Shown: one piece after another, positions 15,455 through 24,252 of the stretch
Position numbering within the stretch: position 1 is the stretch's first letter
Layout of the letters: each line of letters begins with the position of its first letter
Source: WUQU01 sp038849025
GTDB lineage: Archaea > Thermoproteota > Bathyarchaeia > Bathyarchaeales > Bathycorpusculaceae
DNA: 64,000 bases
Direction of reading: 5' to 3'
NCBI GenBank assembly: GCA_038849025.1
Contig: JAWCNE010000001.1
Span: forward strand, 31,286-95,285
Made by a program: the position numbers and the translations under genes
The notes under the pieces: model-generated
What the model was told of the DNA's origin: nothing
What the model saw: the letters and a program-made list of their open reading frames with translations, nothing else
The model's database searches: none

Positions 15455-16603
15455 TTAATGACGCATTCTCCCCCTCTTTTTCATCGCTGCTCTAACTCTT
15501 ACGTTAGCTATTTTTAAAGCAGCATTCCTTGGTGGGATTTTTGCCTTAGCAGCTTCTCTTAAAACTAAGCGAGTATTTTTAACTATTCTTTTTTCAACTA
15601 TCACAAACATTTTTCTTGGATTTACACCAACATACTCGGCATAGGATGATATTACGCCTCCAGCGTTTGCCACAATATCTGGAGCAACTAGAACCCCTCT
15701 TTCATGAAGTACTTTTTCAATCTCTGGTTTCACAGGAATATTGGCTGCCTCAACAACCATTCTTGATTGAATTTTATCAACATTCTTTTCGTTTATGACG
15801 TCGGGTATGGAAGCAGGAACGAGAACTTCTACGGGCAGCTCGAAAATTTCTTCATTTTTCAAAATTTGTCCTGGTTCATAGTTAATAACAGACTTCGTTT
15901 CGACTTTAATTCGCTTCAATTTTTCATATTCTAATCCGTCAGGATTGTAAATACAGCCTTTGCTGTCGCTTACTGCTACAATTTTTGCTCCGTAATCTGA
16001 TAGATACTTCATTAGGAAAGAACCTACATTTCCAAAGCCGTCAATGGCCACTCTTGCTTTTTTTAAATCTAAACCAATATGCTTTGAAGCCACTATCGTT
16101 GCATGAAACACTCCATAAGCCGTTGAGCCATATTCGTGGGGAATTCCACATTTTTCGCCAGGTTTGACACACATATTTGCGGGTTTGCCCGTACAAGAAT
16201 TTAGGTTGCCATTTGCCAAAGCGTAAATTGCCATTTCTTCTTCGCCGGTATTAATGTCTGGACCTGCAATGTATTGGCTTGGAGATAGAGGCTTTAAGGC
16301 AATAGCAAAGGCCCTAATCAAATTATTTTTCTCTTCTTTTGAGATTTTCTTTGGATCTGCAATTATTCCTGATTTTGCGCCTCCGAAAGGTAATTCTGCT
16401 AGGGCGCATTTCCAAGTCATGGTTCTTGCAAGTCTAAAAACTTCCTCCACATCTACTGTGGGGGTCATTCTTATTCCGCCTTTGCCAGGGCCAAGGGCAG
16501 TGTTGTCAATGACGAGTATACCTTTCATTTTGGTTTCTGGATCGTAGACTTGTAAAATTTTTTCAGGTCCCCACTCGTCCAAGAATTTTTCTATAAAGTC
16601 CAC
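15455..16603 (-). CDS. gdhA: Glutamate dehydrogenase (Glu/Leu/Phe/Val family)
   Basis: Interconverts glutamate and 2-oxoglutarate with NAD(P). The N-terminal domain has GPGKGGIRM near 40 and the catalytic Lys in LPFGGAKSGI near 73. The Rossmann domain has the dinucleotide loop GFGNVGS near 197. VAPDIVANAGGVISSY near 320 is also diagnostic. At 382 aa it is some 30 residues shorter than most, because the usual N-terminal helix is reduced. The GTG start follows GGAGG by 9 nt. Related amino acid dehydrogenases cannot be fully excluded. Confidence 0.88.
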   Translation of the reverse strand: MDFIEKFLDEWGPEKILQVYDPETKMKGILVIDNTALGPGKGGIRMTPTVDVEEVFRLARTMTWKCALAELPFGGAKSGIIADPKKISKEEKNNLIRAFAIALKPLSPSQYIAGPDINTGEEEMAIYALANGNLNSCTGKPANMCVKPGEKCGIPHEYGSTAYGVFHATIVASKHIGLDLKKARVAIDGFGNVGSFLMKYLSDYGAKIVAVSDSKGCIYNPDGLEYEKLKRIKVETKSVINYEPGQILKNEEIFELPVEVLVPASIPDVINEKNVDKIQSRMVVEAANIPVKPEIEKVLHERGVLVAPDIVANAGGVISSYAEYVGVNPRKMFVIVEKRIVKNTRLVLREAAKAKIPPRNAALKIANVRVRAAMKKRGRMRH

Positions 16604-16704
16604 TTTGCTTTTCCTCCAGCTTTGTTTTTATTATTAGTTTTTCTAGCCACATAAGGTTTAACTATTTAGAAAAGTAAAATTATAGGAAAAGGGGGAGGCT
16701 GAGG

Positions 16705-16842
16705 ATGAGTTCTGAAGAGTATATTCCTTTATGTGAAAGATGTGGTCAACCAGTTGATGATTGTGAGTGTGTTTGTCCCTATTGCGGTGAAACTTCTGGA
16801 TGCGAATGCTGTATAGGCATGGATAAGGCTACCGGAGGATAA
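16705..16842 (+). CDS. Cysteine-rich 45-residue peptide, co-transcribed with 2-oxoacid oxidoreductase
   Basis: Forty-five residues with ten Cys: LCERCG, DDCECVCPYCG and CECC. The first pair and CPYC resemble a zinc ribbon or rubredoxin knuckle; the others could hold an Fe-S cluster. GGAGGCTGAGG precedes the ATG, and only 5 nt separate its stop from the TTG of the alpha subunit. The position suggests a small electron carrier or assembly factor for the oxidoreductase, but I do not recognise the family. Confidence 0.75.
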   Translation: MSSEEYIPLCERCGQPVDDCECVCPYCGETSGCECCIGMDKATGG

Positions 16843-16847
16843 AGAGT

Positions 16848-18779
16848 TTGACGGAAGCGGATTTTAATTGGATGGCAGGCGGCCCTCAAGGAAGCGGCGT
16901 AGACACCGCTGCGAACATTTTTGGAAGGGCATGCGGCTACGGCGGTTTATACGTTTATGGAAGGCGCGAATATCATTCTAACATTAAAGGTTTGCACAGT
17001 TACTTTCACTTAAGGATATCTAACCGCGAGGTTTCAGCTAATGTAAATGATGTGGATTTGCTTGCGGCTTTTGATGCGGAAACGGTCGTTCGCCACATAG
17101 AGGAAGTTGTTCCCGGAGGCGGAATAATTGTTGACAAAGACCAGCTGGAGACACGAACTTTAACCATACCAACTTTGCCGCCAGAATTTAAATCAGCATT
17201 CCAAATGTATTTGGAGAGAAAAGGGTTAGGCGACAGTTTAAGAGATCTGCTTGAAGACGCCCAGAAGCGCGGCATCTGCGTTTTTCAAGTTCCGTATGGG
17301 GATTTGCTTAAGCAGATTGCAAGCGAGTTAGGCATAGATAAGCTGAGCAAGATTATGCGAATGGTAAACGTTTTGACCATAGGCGTTTCTTTCGGCTTAG
17401 TTAATTATGATGTGGCGCTTGTTGAGAAGGCTATAAGAACATTTTTCCAAGAAAGGCCTAAAATTGTTGAAATGAACGTCCTTGCCCTGAAACTCGCTTA
17501 TGAATACGCCAAAAAAAGTTTTCCAGAAGGTTTTAACCGTCGCCTTCAAAAACTACCAGCAAATGAAGAGCGAATTTTTCTATCTGGAAACCAAGCGGTT
17601 GCAGTTGGCAAGGTTCTAGGAGGGTGCCGCATTCAAACTTACTATCCTATAACGCCCGCAGCCGATGAAAGCGAGTACATAGAGGCTCACGAAATTCTAG
17701 GGACGAAAATTCCCAGCGTGGACGCTGGAATTGTAGTGATGCAAACCGAGGATGAAATTGCGGCGATAAATATGGCTTCTGGTGCAGCCTTAACCGGCAC
17801 AAGAGCAGCCACATCCACTTCTGGGCCAGGTTTTTCCCTCATGGTTGAAGGATTATCTTGGGCTGGAAACAACGAAGTGCCCGTTGTAATTACATACTAC
17901 CAGCGGGGAGCCCCTTCCACTGGTTTACCCACAAGACATGGTCAGGATGATTTAAAGTTTGCCATTCACGCTGGCCACGGCGAGTTCCCACGAATAGTGC
18001 TTGCTTCAGGCGACATCAAAGAATGCTTCTACGACGCGATAACAGCTTTCAACTATGCAGAAAGATTTCAGCTGCCAGTAATTCACCTAATAGATAAGGC
18101 GCTTGCCAACAGCTCCCAAACTTTTCCGGTATTTAACATTAAAGAGGTTAAGATTCAACGGGGTAATATTTTGGGCGAAGACAAGCTTAAGGATGTTGAA
18201 TATAGGAGATTTTCCTTTACAGAAACTGGAGTTTCTCCAAGGGTTTTCCTAGGCACAAGAGGTGGTGTCCACTGGTACACTGGCGATGAGCATAACGAGT
18301 TTGGACACATAAGCGAAGAATCCGCCAATAGGACTAAGATGGTGGAAAAGAGAATGAAAAAGCTTGAGGCTGTTGACCGGGAGGTGCCGATAAGCGAGAA
18401 AGTCAACTTTTTCGGAGATGAAAATGCCGAAAACATTATTGTTAGTTGGGGTTCTCCCAAAGGCGCAATTCTCGAATCGTTAAATAAGCTGGCTGGTGAA
18501 GGTTTTAGTCTTGCGTTTTTGCAAGTTCGCATGGTGCACCCGCTTCCCAGCAAGCACATAGCCGAAGTTCTTCAGAAGGCTGAAAAAATAATCGATGTTG
18601 AAATGAACTATTCAGGGCAGCTCGGCGGAATTATAAGGGAAAAAACAGGAATCGCCATGGATTTTCAAATTTTAAAGTATAATGGTAGACCTATGACAAC
18701 AACTGAAGTTTACAACGCTTTGAAGCTTGTGCTTTTGGATAAAGCGCCTAAAAGGCAGGTGTTAACTTATGGCTCTTAA
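16848..18779 (+). CDS. 2-oxoacid:ferredoxin oxidoreductase, fused gamma-alpha subunit
   Basis: Oxidatively decarboxylates a 2-oxoacid to acyl-CoA, reducing ferredoxin. Residues 1-200 are the gamma domain (GGPQGSGVDTAANIFG), and 235-640 the alpha domain with YYPITPAADESEY near 265, which positions the TPP pyrimidine and CoA. The 643-aa gamma-alpha fusion is the crenarchaeal two-subunit form. The start is TTG at 16848 with GGAGG upstream. It overlaps the beta gene by 11 nt. Substrate (2-oxoglutarate, pyruvate or a branched-chain acid) cannot be fixed from sequence alone. Confidence 0.94.
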   Translation: MTEADFNWMAGGPQGSGVDTAANIFGRACGYGGLYVYGRREYHSNIKGLHSYFHLRISNREVSANVNDVDLLAAFDAETVVRHIEEVVPGGGIIVDKDQLETRTLTIPTLPPEFKSAFQMYLERKGLGDSLRDLLEDAQKRGICVFQVPYGDLLKQIASELGIDKLSKIMRMVNVLTIGVSFGLVNYDVALVEKAIRTFFQERPKIVEMNVLALKLAYEYAKKSFPEGFNRRLQKLPANEERIFLSGNQAVAVGKVLGGCRIQTYYPITPAADESEYIEAHEILGTKIPSVDAGIVVMQTEDEIAAINMASGAALTGTRAATSTSGPGFSLMVEGLSWAGNNEVPVVITYYQRGAPSTGLPTRHGQDDLKFAIHAGHGEFPRIVLASGDIKECFYDAITAFNYAERFQLPVIHLIDKALANSSQTFPVFNIKEVKIQRGNILGEDKLKDVEYRRFSFTETGVSPRVFLGTRGGVHWYTGDEHNEFGHISEESANRTKMVEKRMKKLEAVDREVPISEKVNFFGDENAENIIVSWGSPKGAILESLNKLAGEGFSLAFLQVRMVHPLPSKHIAEVLQKAEKIIDVEMNYSGQLGGIIREKTGIAMDFQILKYNGRPMTTTEVYNALKLVLLDKAPKRQVLTYGS

Positions 18780-19734
18780 GTGGACGGATTTTAAAACAGA
18801 CGTTTTTGTAGACTGGTGTCCTGGATGCGGAAACTTCGGCATATTGGTGGCTTTGCAGATGGCCCTGGCTGAACTTGGACTTGAACCTCACCGCGTGGTT
18901 TTGGTTTCGGGGATAGGCTGTTCTGGAAAAGTGCCCCATTTTGTTAAAGCTTATGGAGTTCACACGCTTCACGGTAGAACCTTACCCTTTGCGCAGGGAA
19001 TCAAAATCGCAAACCCTGATCTAGAAGTAATGGCTATCGGCGGAGACGGCGACGGACTTGGAATAGGCGTAGGCCATCTTGTTAATGCCGGAAGAAGAAA
19101 CGTAGATATGACCTATTTAATACATAACAACGGAGTTTATGGGCTTACGAAAGGACAAGCCTCACCAACCCTGCAGCGAGGCTTAAAAGTCAAAGCCATT
19201 CCAAAGCCTAACCTCAATGAAGCCATAAATCCAATAATGCTGGCAATAGCAGCAGGATACACCTTTGTTGCAAGAGCTTACGCCTATGACACAAAACACC
19301 TTAAAGAAACCATAAAAAAGGCAATACAACACAAGGGATTAGCCCTAGTTGACATACTGCAGCCATGCCCCACCTACAACGACATAAACACAAAAGAATG
19401 GTACGCTGGAGAAGACCGCATAGACCCTGAAACCGGAAAAGCTATGCCAAGACTTTACAAGTTAGAGGAAATTGGCTATGACCCGGTTGTGCATGATACA
19501 TCTGAAGAATTCAGTAAAAAGGTTGCTGCCATAGAAAAAGCAAAAGAGTGGGGTGACAAAATTCCTATTGGAATTTTCTACAAAAACGAGCTTGTACCAA
19601 CATTTCATGAACGCGTAGCCAAAAGGATACCCTTCTACCTGACTAGTCCGCCGGCAAAGCAGAAGATCCGTGACGAGGAAGGCTCACCCATAACGGACAT
19701 CAGGGATTTTCTCGAAGAATTGAAAATAACGTGA
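18769..19734 (+). CDS. 2-oxoacid:ferredoxin oxidoreductase, beta subunit
   Basis: Holds TPP and the [4Fe-4S] cluster. Cluster cysteines are in WCPGCGNFG (12 and 15 region), GIGCSGKVPHF and LQPCPTYND. The TPP-magnesium motif is GGDGDGLGIGVGHL near residue 85, completed by NNGVYGLTKGQ. Length is 321 aa. It has no extra ferredoxin domain, so an external ferredoxin takes the electrons; the zinc ferredoxin at 37041 is one candidate. Confidence 0.95.
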   Translation: MALKWTDFKTDVFVDWCPGCGNFGILVALQMALAELGLEPHRVVLVSGIGCSGKVPHFVKAYGVHTLHGRTLPFAQGIKIANPDLEVMAIGGDGDGLGIGVGHLVNAGRRNVDMTYLIHNNGVYGLTKGQASPTLQRGLKVKAIPKPNLNEAINPIMLAIAAGYTFVARAYAYDTKHLKETIKKAIQHKGLALVDILQPCPTYNDINTKEWYAGEDRIDPETGKAMPRLYKLEEIGYDPVVHDTSEEFSKKVAAIEKAKEWGDKIPIGIFYKNELVPTFHERVAKRIPFYLTSPPAKQKIRDEEGSPITDIRDFLEELKIT

Positions 19735-19751
19735 AAACATGCCACGTAGCC

Positions 19752-20135
19752 TTAAACGATGTAGCTTCTAAGATCAGTGCTTTGCCTAAGACATGTACGG
19801 TATTTGCCCAGCATTTCATCTAAAGCCTTTCTCAAATCCTCTTCAGCCATGAAGCCTACAACCTGCATCAATGGTCTTCCGCTGCAAAAGAACATCAAAG
19901 TGGGCGTGCTCATTACTCCTAAATTAATTGCCAATTCCTGATTTGATGGTGATTCTAAGATGTTTAGTCTAGCGAATTTGATTTTTCCAAAGTATTCATA
20001 GGCTACTTTTTCAAAAATAGGTGTTAATTGTCTGCACCAAGGACATTGGGCATGCCAAAAATAAACCAATGTCAAAATTGATGAGCGGGTAATCTCTTCA
20101 TCCCAGTTGGCTGGGTTTAAATCCACTATCTCCAT
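19752..20135 (-). CDS. Thioredoxin-fold protein
   Basis: A 127-residue thioredoxin with active site WHAQCPWCRQL (CPWC rather than CGPC, about residues 27-37) and the cis-Pro in MSTPTLMFF. The ATG at 20135 is 37 nt from a TATA box; the frame continues upstream but overlaps the promoter of the divergent flavodiiron gene. CPWC suggests a more oxidising or glutaredoxin-like potential than classical thioredoxin. It could serve the FTR-rubredoxin or peroxiredoxin encoded further right. Confidence 0.88.
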   Translation of the reverse strand: MEIVDLNPANWDEEITRSSILTLVYFWHAQCPWCRQLTPIFEKVAYEYFGKIKFARLNILESPSNQELAINLGVMSTPTLMFFCSGRPLMQVVGFMAEEDLRKALDEMLGKYRTCLRQSTDLRSYIV

Positions 20136-20167
20136 AACCACGAACCAATAATTTTGGCTTAAAGTGG

Positions 20168-20177
20168 AAATATATAA
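20168..20177 (-). promoter_or_regulatory. TATA box of the thioredoxin gene
   Basis: The minus-strand reading is TTATATATTT, 33-42 nt ahead of the ATG at 20135, which implies a leader near 10 nt. It lies in a 141-nt divergent gap shared with the flavodiiron gene. Confidence 0.55.
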
Positions 20178-20276
20178 GCCTTTAAAAGAAAATTTACGAG
20201 TCTCAGTTAGCAGACAGAAACCTTCATATTTTAATTCTTCTAACAATGCATAAGATAAACTTCGGGAGGGGGGAGA

Positions 20277-21464
20277 ATGGTTAACGTGAAAATAAGCGAA
20301 GACATATTTTGGGTTGGTGCAGTTGACTGGAACGTTAGAGACTTTCACGGTTACCTAACCAGAAGAGGGACAACCTACAACGCTTACCTAATAAAAGATG
20401 AAAAAACAACTCTGGTCGACACTGTTAAATATCCTTTCCATAACGAATTAGCAAGGAACATCAGCGAAATTTTAAGCCTTGAGCAACTCGACTACATTAT
20501 TATAAACCATGTTGAAATTGATCATTCAAGCGCATTACCCCATATAATTAAAAAGGCGAAAAACGCCCGAATCATAGCATCTCAGAAAGGCAAAGAGGGC
20601 TTAACCAAATATTACGGAGAAAACCTAAATATTGAAACGGTTAAAACCGGCGACCAATTGAAGCTTGGAAAAAGAACTTTAAGTTTCATTGAGGCGCCTA
20701 TGTTACATTGGCCTGACAGCATGTTCACCTATGTTGTTGAAGATGGCATTCTAATGCCTAACGATGCTTTCGGCCAACATCTGGCGACTTCTGGACGCTT
20801 TGACGATGAAGTTGAAGAGTCGGTGCTTATGGAAGAAGCTGCAAAATATTATGCCAATATTCTCATGCCCTTCTCAGCGCTTATCACAAGAAAAATTCAA
20901 GAAATAAGCGGCATGGGAATTCCCATTAAAGTTATTGCCCCCAGTCACGGAGTTATTTGGCGTTCCAATCCAATGAAAATCGTTGACGCCTACAAAAGAT
21001 GGAGCGAAGGCTTCTCTAAAGACAAGATAGTAATAGTTTATGACAGCATGTGGGAAAGCACAACAACCATGGCCAAGGCAATAGCCGAAGGAATAGCAAG
21101 CCAAGGGATAGAGGTCAAATTTTTTAAATTGCGAGAATCCGACGCTACAGAAATCGTGACTGAAATTTTGGAAGCTAAAGCTGTTGTGGTAGGTTCTCCA
21201 ACCCTTAACAACTCCATATTCCCATCGGTAAGCGCATTCCTAACATACATAGCAGGATTAAGACCGAAAGGGAAACTTTGGGCCTTCTTTGGTTCCTATG
21301 GATGGGGAGGAGGCGCGGTAAAGCAGATGGTGGAAGTGGCCAAGAAAGCCAACTTTGAAGTTTATGAACACCTATTAGAGGTTCGGTATGCACCCACAAA
21401 CAGTGAGCTTCAAGAGTGCTTTAATATAGGTGAAAACATTGCCAAAAAAATAAAAACTTCTTGA
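20277..21464 (+). CDS. fprA: Flavodiiron protein (FprA, oxygen or NO reductase)
   Basis: Reduces O2 to water or NO to N2O. The metallo-beta-lactamase domain has diiron ligands in NHVEIDHSS near residue 82, with further His and Asp in LHWPDSM and APSHGVIW. The flavodoxin domain starts near 250 with YDSMWESTTTMA and has FGSYGWGGGAVK. At 395 aa there is no extra rubredoxin domain. GGGAGGGGGGAG leads the ATG. It is a typical oxygen-detoxification enzyme of anaerobes; the donor may be rubredoxin or F420H2. Confidence 0.94.
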   Translation: MVNVKISEDIFWVGAVDWNVRDFHGYLTRRGTTYNAYLIKDEKTTLVDTVKYPFHNELARNISEILSLEQLDYIIINHVEIDHSSALPHIIKKAKNARIIASQKGKEGLTKYYGENLNIETVKTGDQLKLGKRTLSFIEAPMLHWPDSMFTYVVEDGILMPNDAFGQHLATSGRFDDEVEESVLMEEAAKYYANILMPFSALITRKIQEISGMGIPIKVIAPSHGVIWRSNPMKIVDAYKRWSEGFSKDKIVIVYDSMWESTTTMAKAIAEGIASQGIEVKFFKLRESDATEIVTEILEAKAVVVGSPTLNNSIFPSVSAFLTYIAGLRPKGKLWAFFGSYGWGGGAVKQMVEVAKKANFEVYEHLLEVRYAPTNSELQECFNIGENIAKKIKTS

Positions 21465-21476
21465 AAAGCCAGTTTC

Positions 21477-21746
21477 TCATTTTTTTAATGCGTATTTAAC
21501 CCTAATGGTTTCAGGTTTGTATTCTTTAAAACTTACAATTCTCATATTCACGTCTGCGAATTTTTGCAACTCGTAAATGAAGTCTTCAAGATAGTCGTAT
21601 ACTCCGCAAGTCTTGCAGAAAGTGCCCTCAAAATCCAGAACAAGCCCTTTTTCGCCTATTTTAATTAGTTTTGCCTTGGCTTCTGGGCTTCGATATTTAT
21701 TATATTCATTTATGGCTTCAACAACAGCGTCTTTAAGAGACTTCAT
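21477..21746 (-). CDS. Conserved hypothetical protein with CxxC
   Basis: An 89-residue alpha-beta protein. A central segment, DFEGTFCKTCGVYDYLEDF, carries one CKTC pair followed by a helix. There are no signal or membrane segments. It faces the flavodiiron gene tail-to-tail with a 12-nt gap. One CxxC next to a helix could bind a metal in a dimer or act in thiol exchange. I do not recognise the family. Confidence 0.65.
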   Translation of the reverse strand: MKSLKDAVVEAINEYNKYRSPEAKAKLIKIGEKGLVLDFEGTFCKTCGVYDYLEDFIYELQKFADVNMRIVSFKEYKPETIRVKYALKK

Positions 21747-21881
21747 CTGAATGTCCCCTATTTTTAGGTGTAACTTGTTCTATCAACCTAATAAATACTA
21801 ACACTCATTTTACTATTCAAGTACCCAGGTTAATTTATATGCTGAATAAAATAAAAAAGAATGGGTTTGGCTTGCTTTTCA

Positions 21882-22316
21882 TTAGCCCTTAAGTAAGCAT
21901 AGTTCCGCTATGTGTTCTTGCTCATCCATGATGATATGTCTCAACTTATGTTCCAGCTGGAAATACTCGTATTTCAACTCATTTTTCATCTCACGTACTT
22001 TTTCCAAGATTCCAGTATAGACGTCAACAGCGTGCATCTCGTCTCTAATGTTTACTTCCAAGATTTCGTTCAAGGTTTTGGCAGGATGGGTTTCTGACAT
22101 GCCCATGGAAGGCACGCCTCCTAGGTAGCTGCCAATCAACTCTCTGAACATATCCTCGTGTTTTTTCTCATCCTCAGCGATCTCTTTTAACCTCGCAATT
22201 ATTGGTTCTGCGTTTATCCCCTTAACCTGTTCTGCGTGAGCTAGATATTGTATTCTAGCAGCATGCTCTAATTCTAAAGCCTTATTCAACATTTGTACAA
22301 GCTCTTCTTTAACCAT
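21882..22316 (-). CDS. Ferritin-like diiron protein (bacterioferritin family)
   Basis: A 144-residue four-helix bundle. The diiron ligands are in the classic order: ELEHAARIQY (helix 1), EDEKKHEDMF (ExxH, helix 2), RDEMHAVDVY (helix 3) and DEQEHIAEL (ExxH, helix 4). It probably oxidises and stores iron or removes peroxide. The ATG follows GGGAGGAATGGAG. It lies in a minus-strand block of iron and oxygen defence genes next to a Rieske protein. Confidence 0.87.
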   Translation of the reverse strand: MVKEELVQMLNKALELEHAARIQYLAHAEQVKGINAEPIIARLKEIAEDEKKHEDMFRELIGSYLGGVPSMGMSETHPAKTLNEILEVNIRDEMHAVDVYTGILEKVREMKNELKYEYFQLEHKLRHIIMDEQEHIAELCLLKG

Positions 22317-22408
22317 TCTCCATTCCTCCCGCGCATGTTTTAATTGTATTTTCCTATATGTATCTTATGTAGGATTTTATGTCTAAACAGCTGTTTATAA
22401 ATAGCTTT

Positions 22409-22726
22409 TTACTCTATAAAAGAGGCAATCCTCAGAGTTGAGCCAGATTTCTTTATCCTAATTTTTCTCAGAGGTTTCTCAGTTACTTTGTTTAATGGTT
22501 TGCCGCTTTTAACATCAAATTTTGCATAGTGAAAGCCGCAAGTCAATATTTGACCTTCTAGTTTTCCGAAAAATAGCGGGTACCCCATATGGGGGCATCG
22601 GTTATCAAAAGCGTAAAATTTGCCATTAACATTTATTAATAAAATTTCCAGGTTGTCTATTTTTACTACCTTCATCCCATTTTTAGGCACTTCTTCAACT
22701 TTAGCTATTGTGATATATTTATGCAC
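22409..22726 (-). CDS. Rieske-type [2Fe-2S] ferredoxin
   Basis: A 105-residue soluble Rieske domain. The two cluster loops are RCPHMGYPL (Cys-x-His, about 43) and LTCGFHYAKFD (Cys-x2-His, about 62). No signal peptide or membrane anchor is present, so it is a cytosolic electron carrier rather than part of a bc complex. It lies 27 nt downstream of the ZIP transporter gene on the same strand. Confidence 0.92.
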   Translation of the reverse strand: MHKYITIAKVEEVPKNGMKVVKIDNLEILLINVNGKFYAFDNRCPHMGYPLFFGKLEGQILTCGFHYAKFDVKSGKPLNKVTEKPLRKIRIKKSGSTLRIASFIE

Positions 22727-22753
22727 CGACCTTCTGCCTCTATTATCTATTTT

Positions 22754-23497
22754 TCAAGCAAATAGACTGTCCAGAAGCATCATTATAGCGAAACCGCCTA
22801 TTAACCCGAATGTAGCTTTTCTTCCAAACCCTTTACGATGGCTTTCAGGAACCATCTCATCCACAACTACAAAAAGCATGGCTCCGGCTGCAAACGCCAA
22901 ACCCCAAGGCAAAATTGAATGAGCCAAAGATACCACGGCTACGCCAAGAAGCCCCCCAACCGGTTCAACAAGTCCTGTCAAAGTCGCATACCAAAGCGAT
23001 CTTCCTTTACTATAATTTTCCCTCAAGAGAGGTAAAGCCACAGCCAAGCCCTCGGGGGCATTCTGCAGTCCAATAGCAGTAGCCACAACTAATCCAGCTG
23101 CCACGTCTCCTGAACCGAAGCTTACGCCTACGGCAAGTCCCTCTGGAAAATTATGAATAGTTATAGCAATTATGAAAAGCCAAAGCCTCGAAAGCCTTGA
23201 AGGCGGCCCTTCTGGCCCCGCCACAGGATGAAAATGCGGCACGAAACGATCAATGAAGTGTAACGTTAATGCCCCTATTATGAGGCTGATCATGGCTATC
23301 CACGGCCCACTTAGGTCTATTGCGGGAACCAAAAGGCTGAAAGCGGTTGCCGCTAGCATGACTCCTGCTGCAAAACCAAGCAAAACATCCATCATATCAT
23401 CAGAAAAATGTTTCTTAAAAAATATTGGAAGAGCTCCAGCCCCTGTAGCCAAGCCTGCCAATAGGCTAGCAACAAACCCCAAATGAATTATTTCCAT
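22754..23497 (-). CDS. ZIP-family metal transporter
   Basis: Eight-helix importer for zinc, iron or manganese. The binuclear metal site is formed by HNFPEGLAVGV in helix IV and NAPEGLAVAL in helix V, as in bacterial ZupT/GufA. The loop between helices III and IV has HFHPVAG. Length 247 aa is standard. Divergent from nothing; it likely shares a transcript with the Rieske gene. Confidence 0.92.
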   Translation of the reverse strand: MEIIHLGFVASLLAGLATGAGALPIFFKKHFSDDMMDVLLGFAAGVMLAATAFSLLVPAIDLSGPWIAMISLIIGALTLHFIDRFVPHFHPVAGPEGPPSRLSRLWLFIIAITIHNFPEGLAVGVSFGSGDVAAGLVVATAIGLQNAPEGLAVALPLLRENYSKGRSLWYATLTGLVEPVGGLLGVAVVSLAHSILPWGLAFAAGAMLFVVVDEMVPESHRKGFGRKATFGLIGGFAIMMLLDSLFA

Positions 23498-23573
23498 TTA
23501 AATGGCAACCTTCTTAATGAAGTGTTTACAAGAAATAAAAAAGGGTTGCTGAATGCTTTTATTTTATACCGCA

Positions 23574-24152
23574 TTATTCTATGTGCCTGAACTTCTGCGT
23601 GTATGGGCCTTCTCCCGGTTTTCTGCGTCTGAAGTGTCCGGAAGGTCTTCCTTCAAGTAGTTCTTGGAACCAAGCTTCATGCTCCACTTCTTCATGAAGA
23701 ATGGCAAGTGATAAATCGTAAGTTCGGTGATCTTTACCGTATGTCATGTTGCAAATTTCTGTATAGACTCTGATTGCACATCGTTCTGCTTCCAACAAGA
23801 CTTTAAGTATTGCCTTCAAGTCGCTGGGATCTTTGGGCAAGTAAGCCGCTTCACACGCAGCCGCGTCGTGGAGCTCTCTTAAATCTTTGTAAAGCTCTCC
23901 ACCTAGTTCATAAACACGGGGCACTAAGGCTTCAAAATGTTGCCTGTCTTCAAGTCGAGCATCCTCAACAATCTCTTTTATTGTTTCTCCCTCGAGCCCA
24001 GTACAGTGCATCCTCAGCAAAGTGTAATAGTAGTATGTTGTAAATTCTGCGGCAAGAGCTCTCTTCAGCTTATCTATCAATAGATCGACATCAACGCCTG
24101 CTTTTTCAACCATTTCTCTGCCAACATTAGTAGAATATTTCTTACTCGACAT
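23574..24152 (-). CDS. Dps-like ferritin (DPSL/thioferritin type)
   Basis: A 192-residue four-helix ferritin. AAEFTTYYYYTLLRMHC (helix A), DARLEDRQHFEAL (ExxxH, helix B), LLEAERCAIRVYTEICN (helix C) and HEEVEHEAWFQELL (helix D) carry the diiron ligands. Two Cys in helix C (RCAIRVYTEIC) plus AACEAAY match the cysteine pair of Sulfolobus-type Dps-like proteins. It uses peroxide to mineralise iron and protects DNA. GGAGGTGAG leads the ATG. It is divergent from fur, whose product probably controls it. Confidence 0.88.
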   Translation of the reverse strand: MSSKKYSTNVGREMVEKAGVDVDLLIDKLKRALAAEFTTYYYYTLLRMHCTGLEGETIKEIVEDARLEDRQHFEALVPRVYELGGELYKDLRELHDAAACEAAYLPKDPSDLKAILKVLLEAERCAIRVYTEICNMTYGKDHRTYDLSLAILHEEVEHEAWFQELLEGRPSGHFRRRKPGEGPYTQKFRHIE

Positions 24153-24218
24153 ACTCTCACCTCCCTATAATTTTATTTTAAAACAAATCAATTTTCCAAC
24201 TATATTATTGCCCAGAAA

Positions 24219-24248
24219 CTTTATTTAAGAATTATTATTACCTAATAA
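24219..24248 (+). promoter_or_regulatory. fur promoter with Fur/PerR-like operator
   Basis: TTTATTTAAG (from about 24219) is a TATA-like element, and 24232-24248 is the palindrome TTATTA-N5-TAATAA, ending 4 nt before the fur ATG. Its position over the expected transcription start suits autorepression. It resembles the AT-rich Fur/PerR box. The same 100-nt gap drives the Dps-like ferritin on the other strand. Confidence 0.5.
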
Positions 24249-24252
24249 AATC

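Noticed and set aside
20136..20348. Longer thioredoxin with about 70 extra N-terminal residues
   Set aside because: The extension crosses a clear TATA box and the start of the divergent flavodiiron gene, and has no homology.
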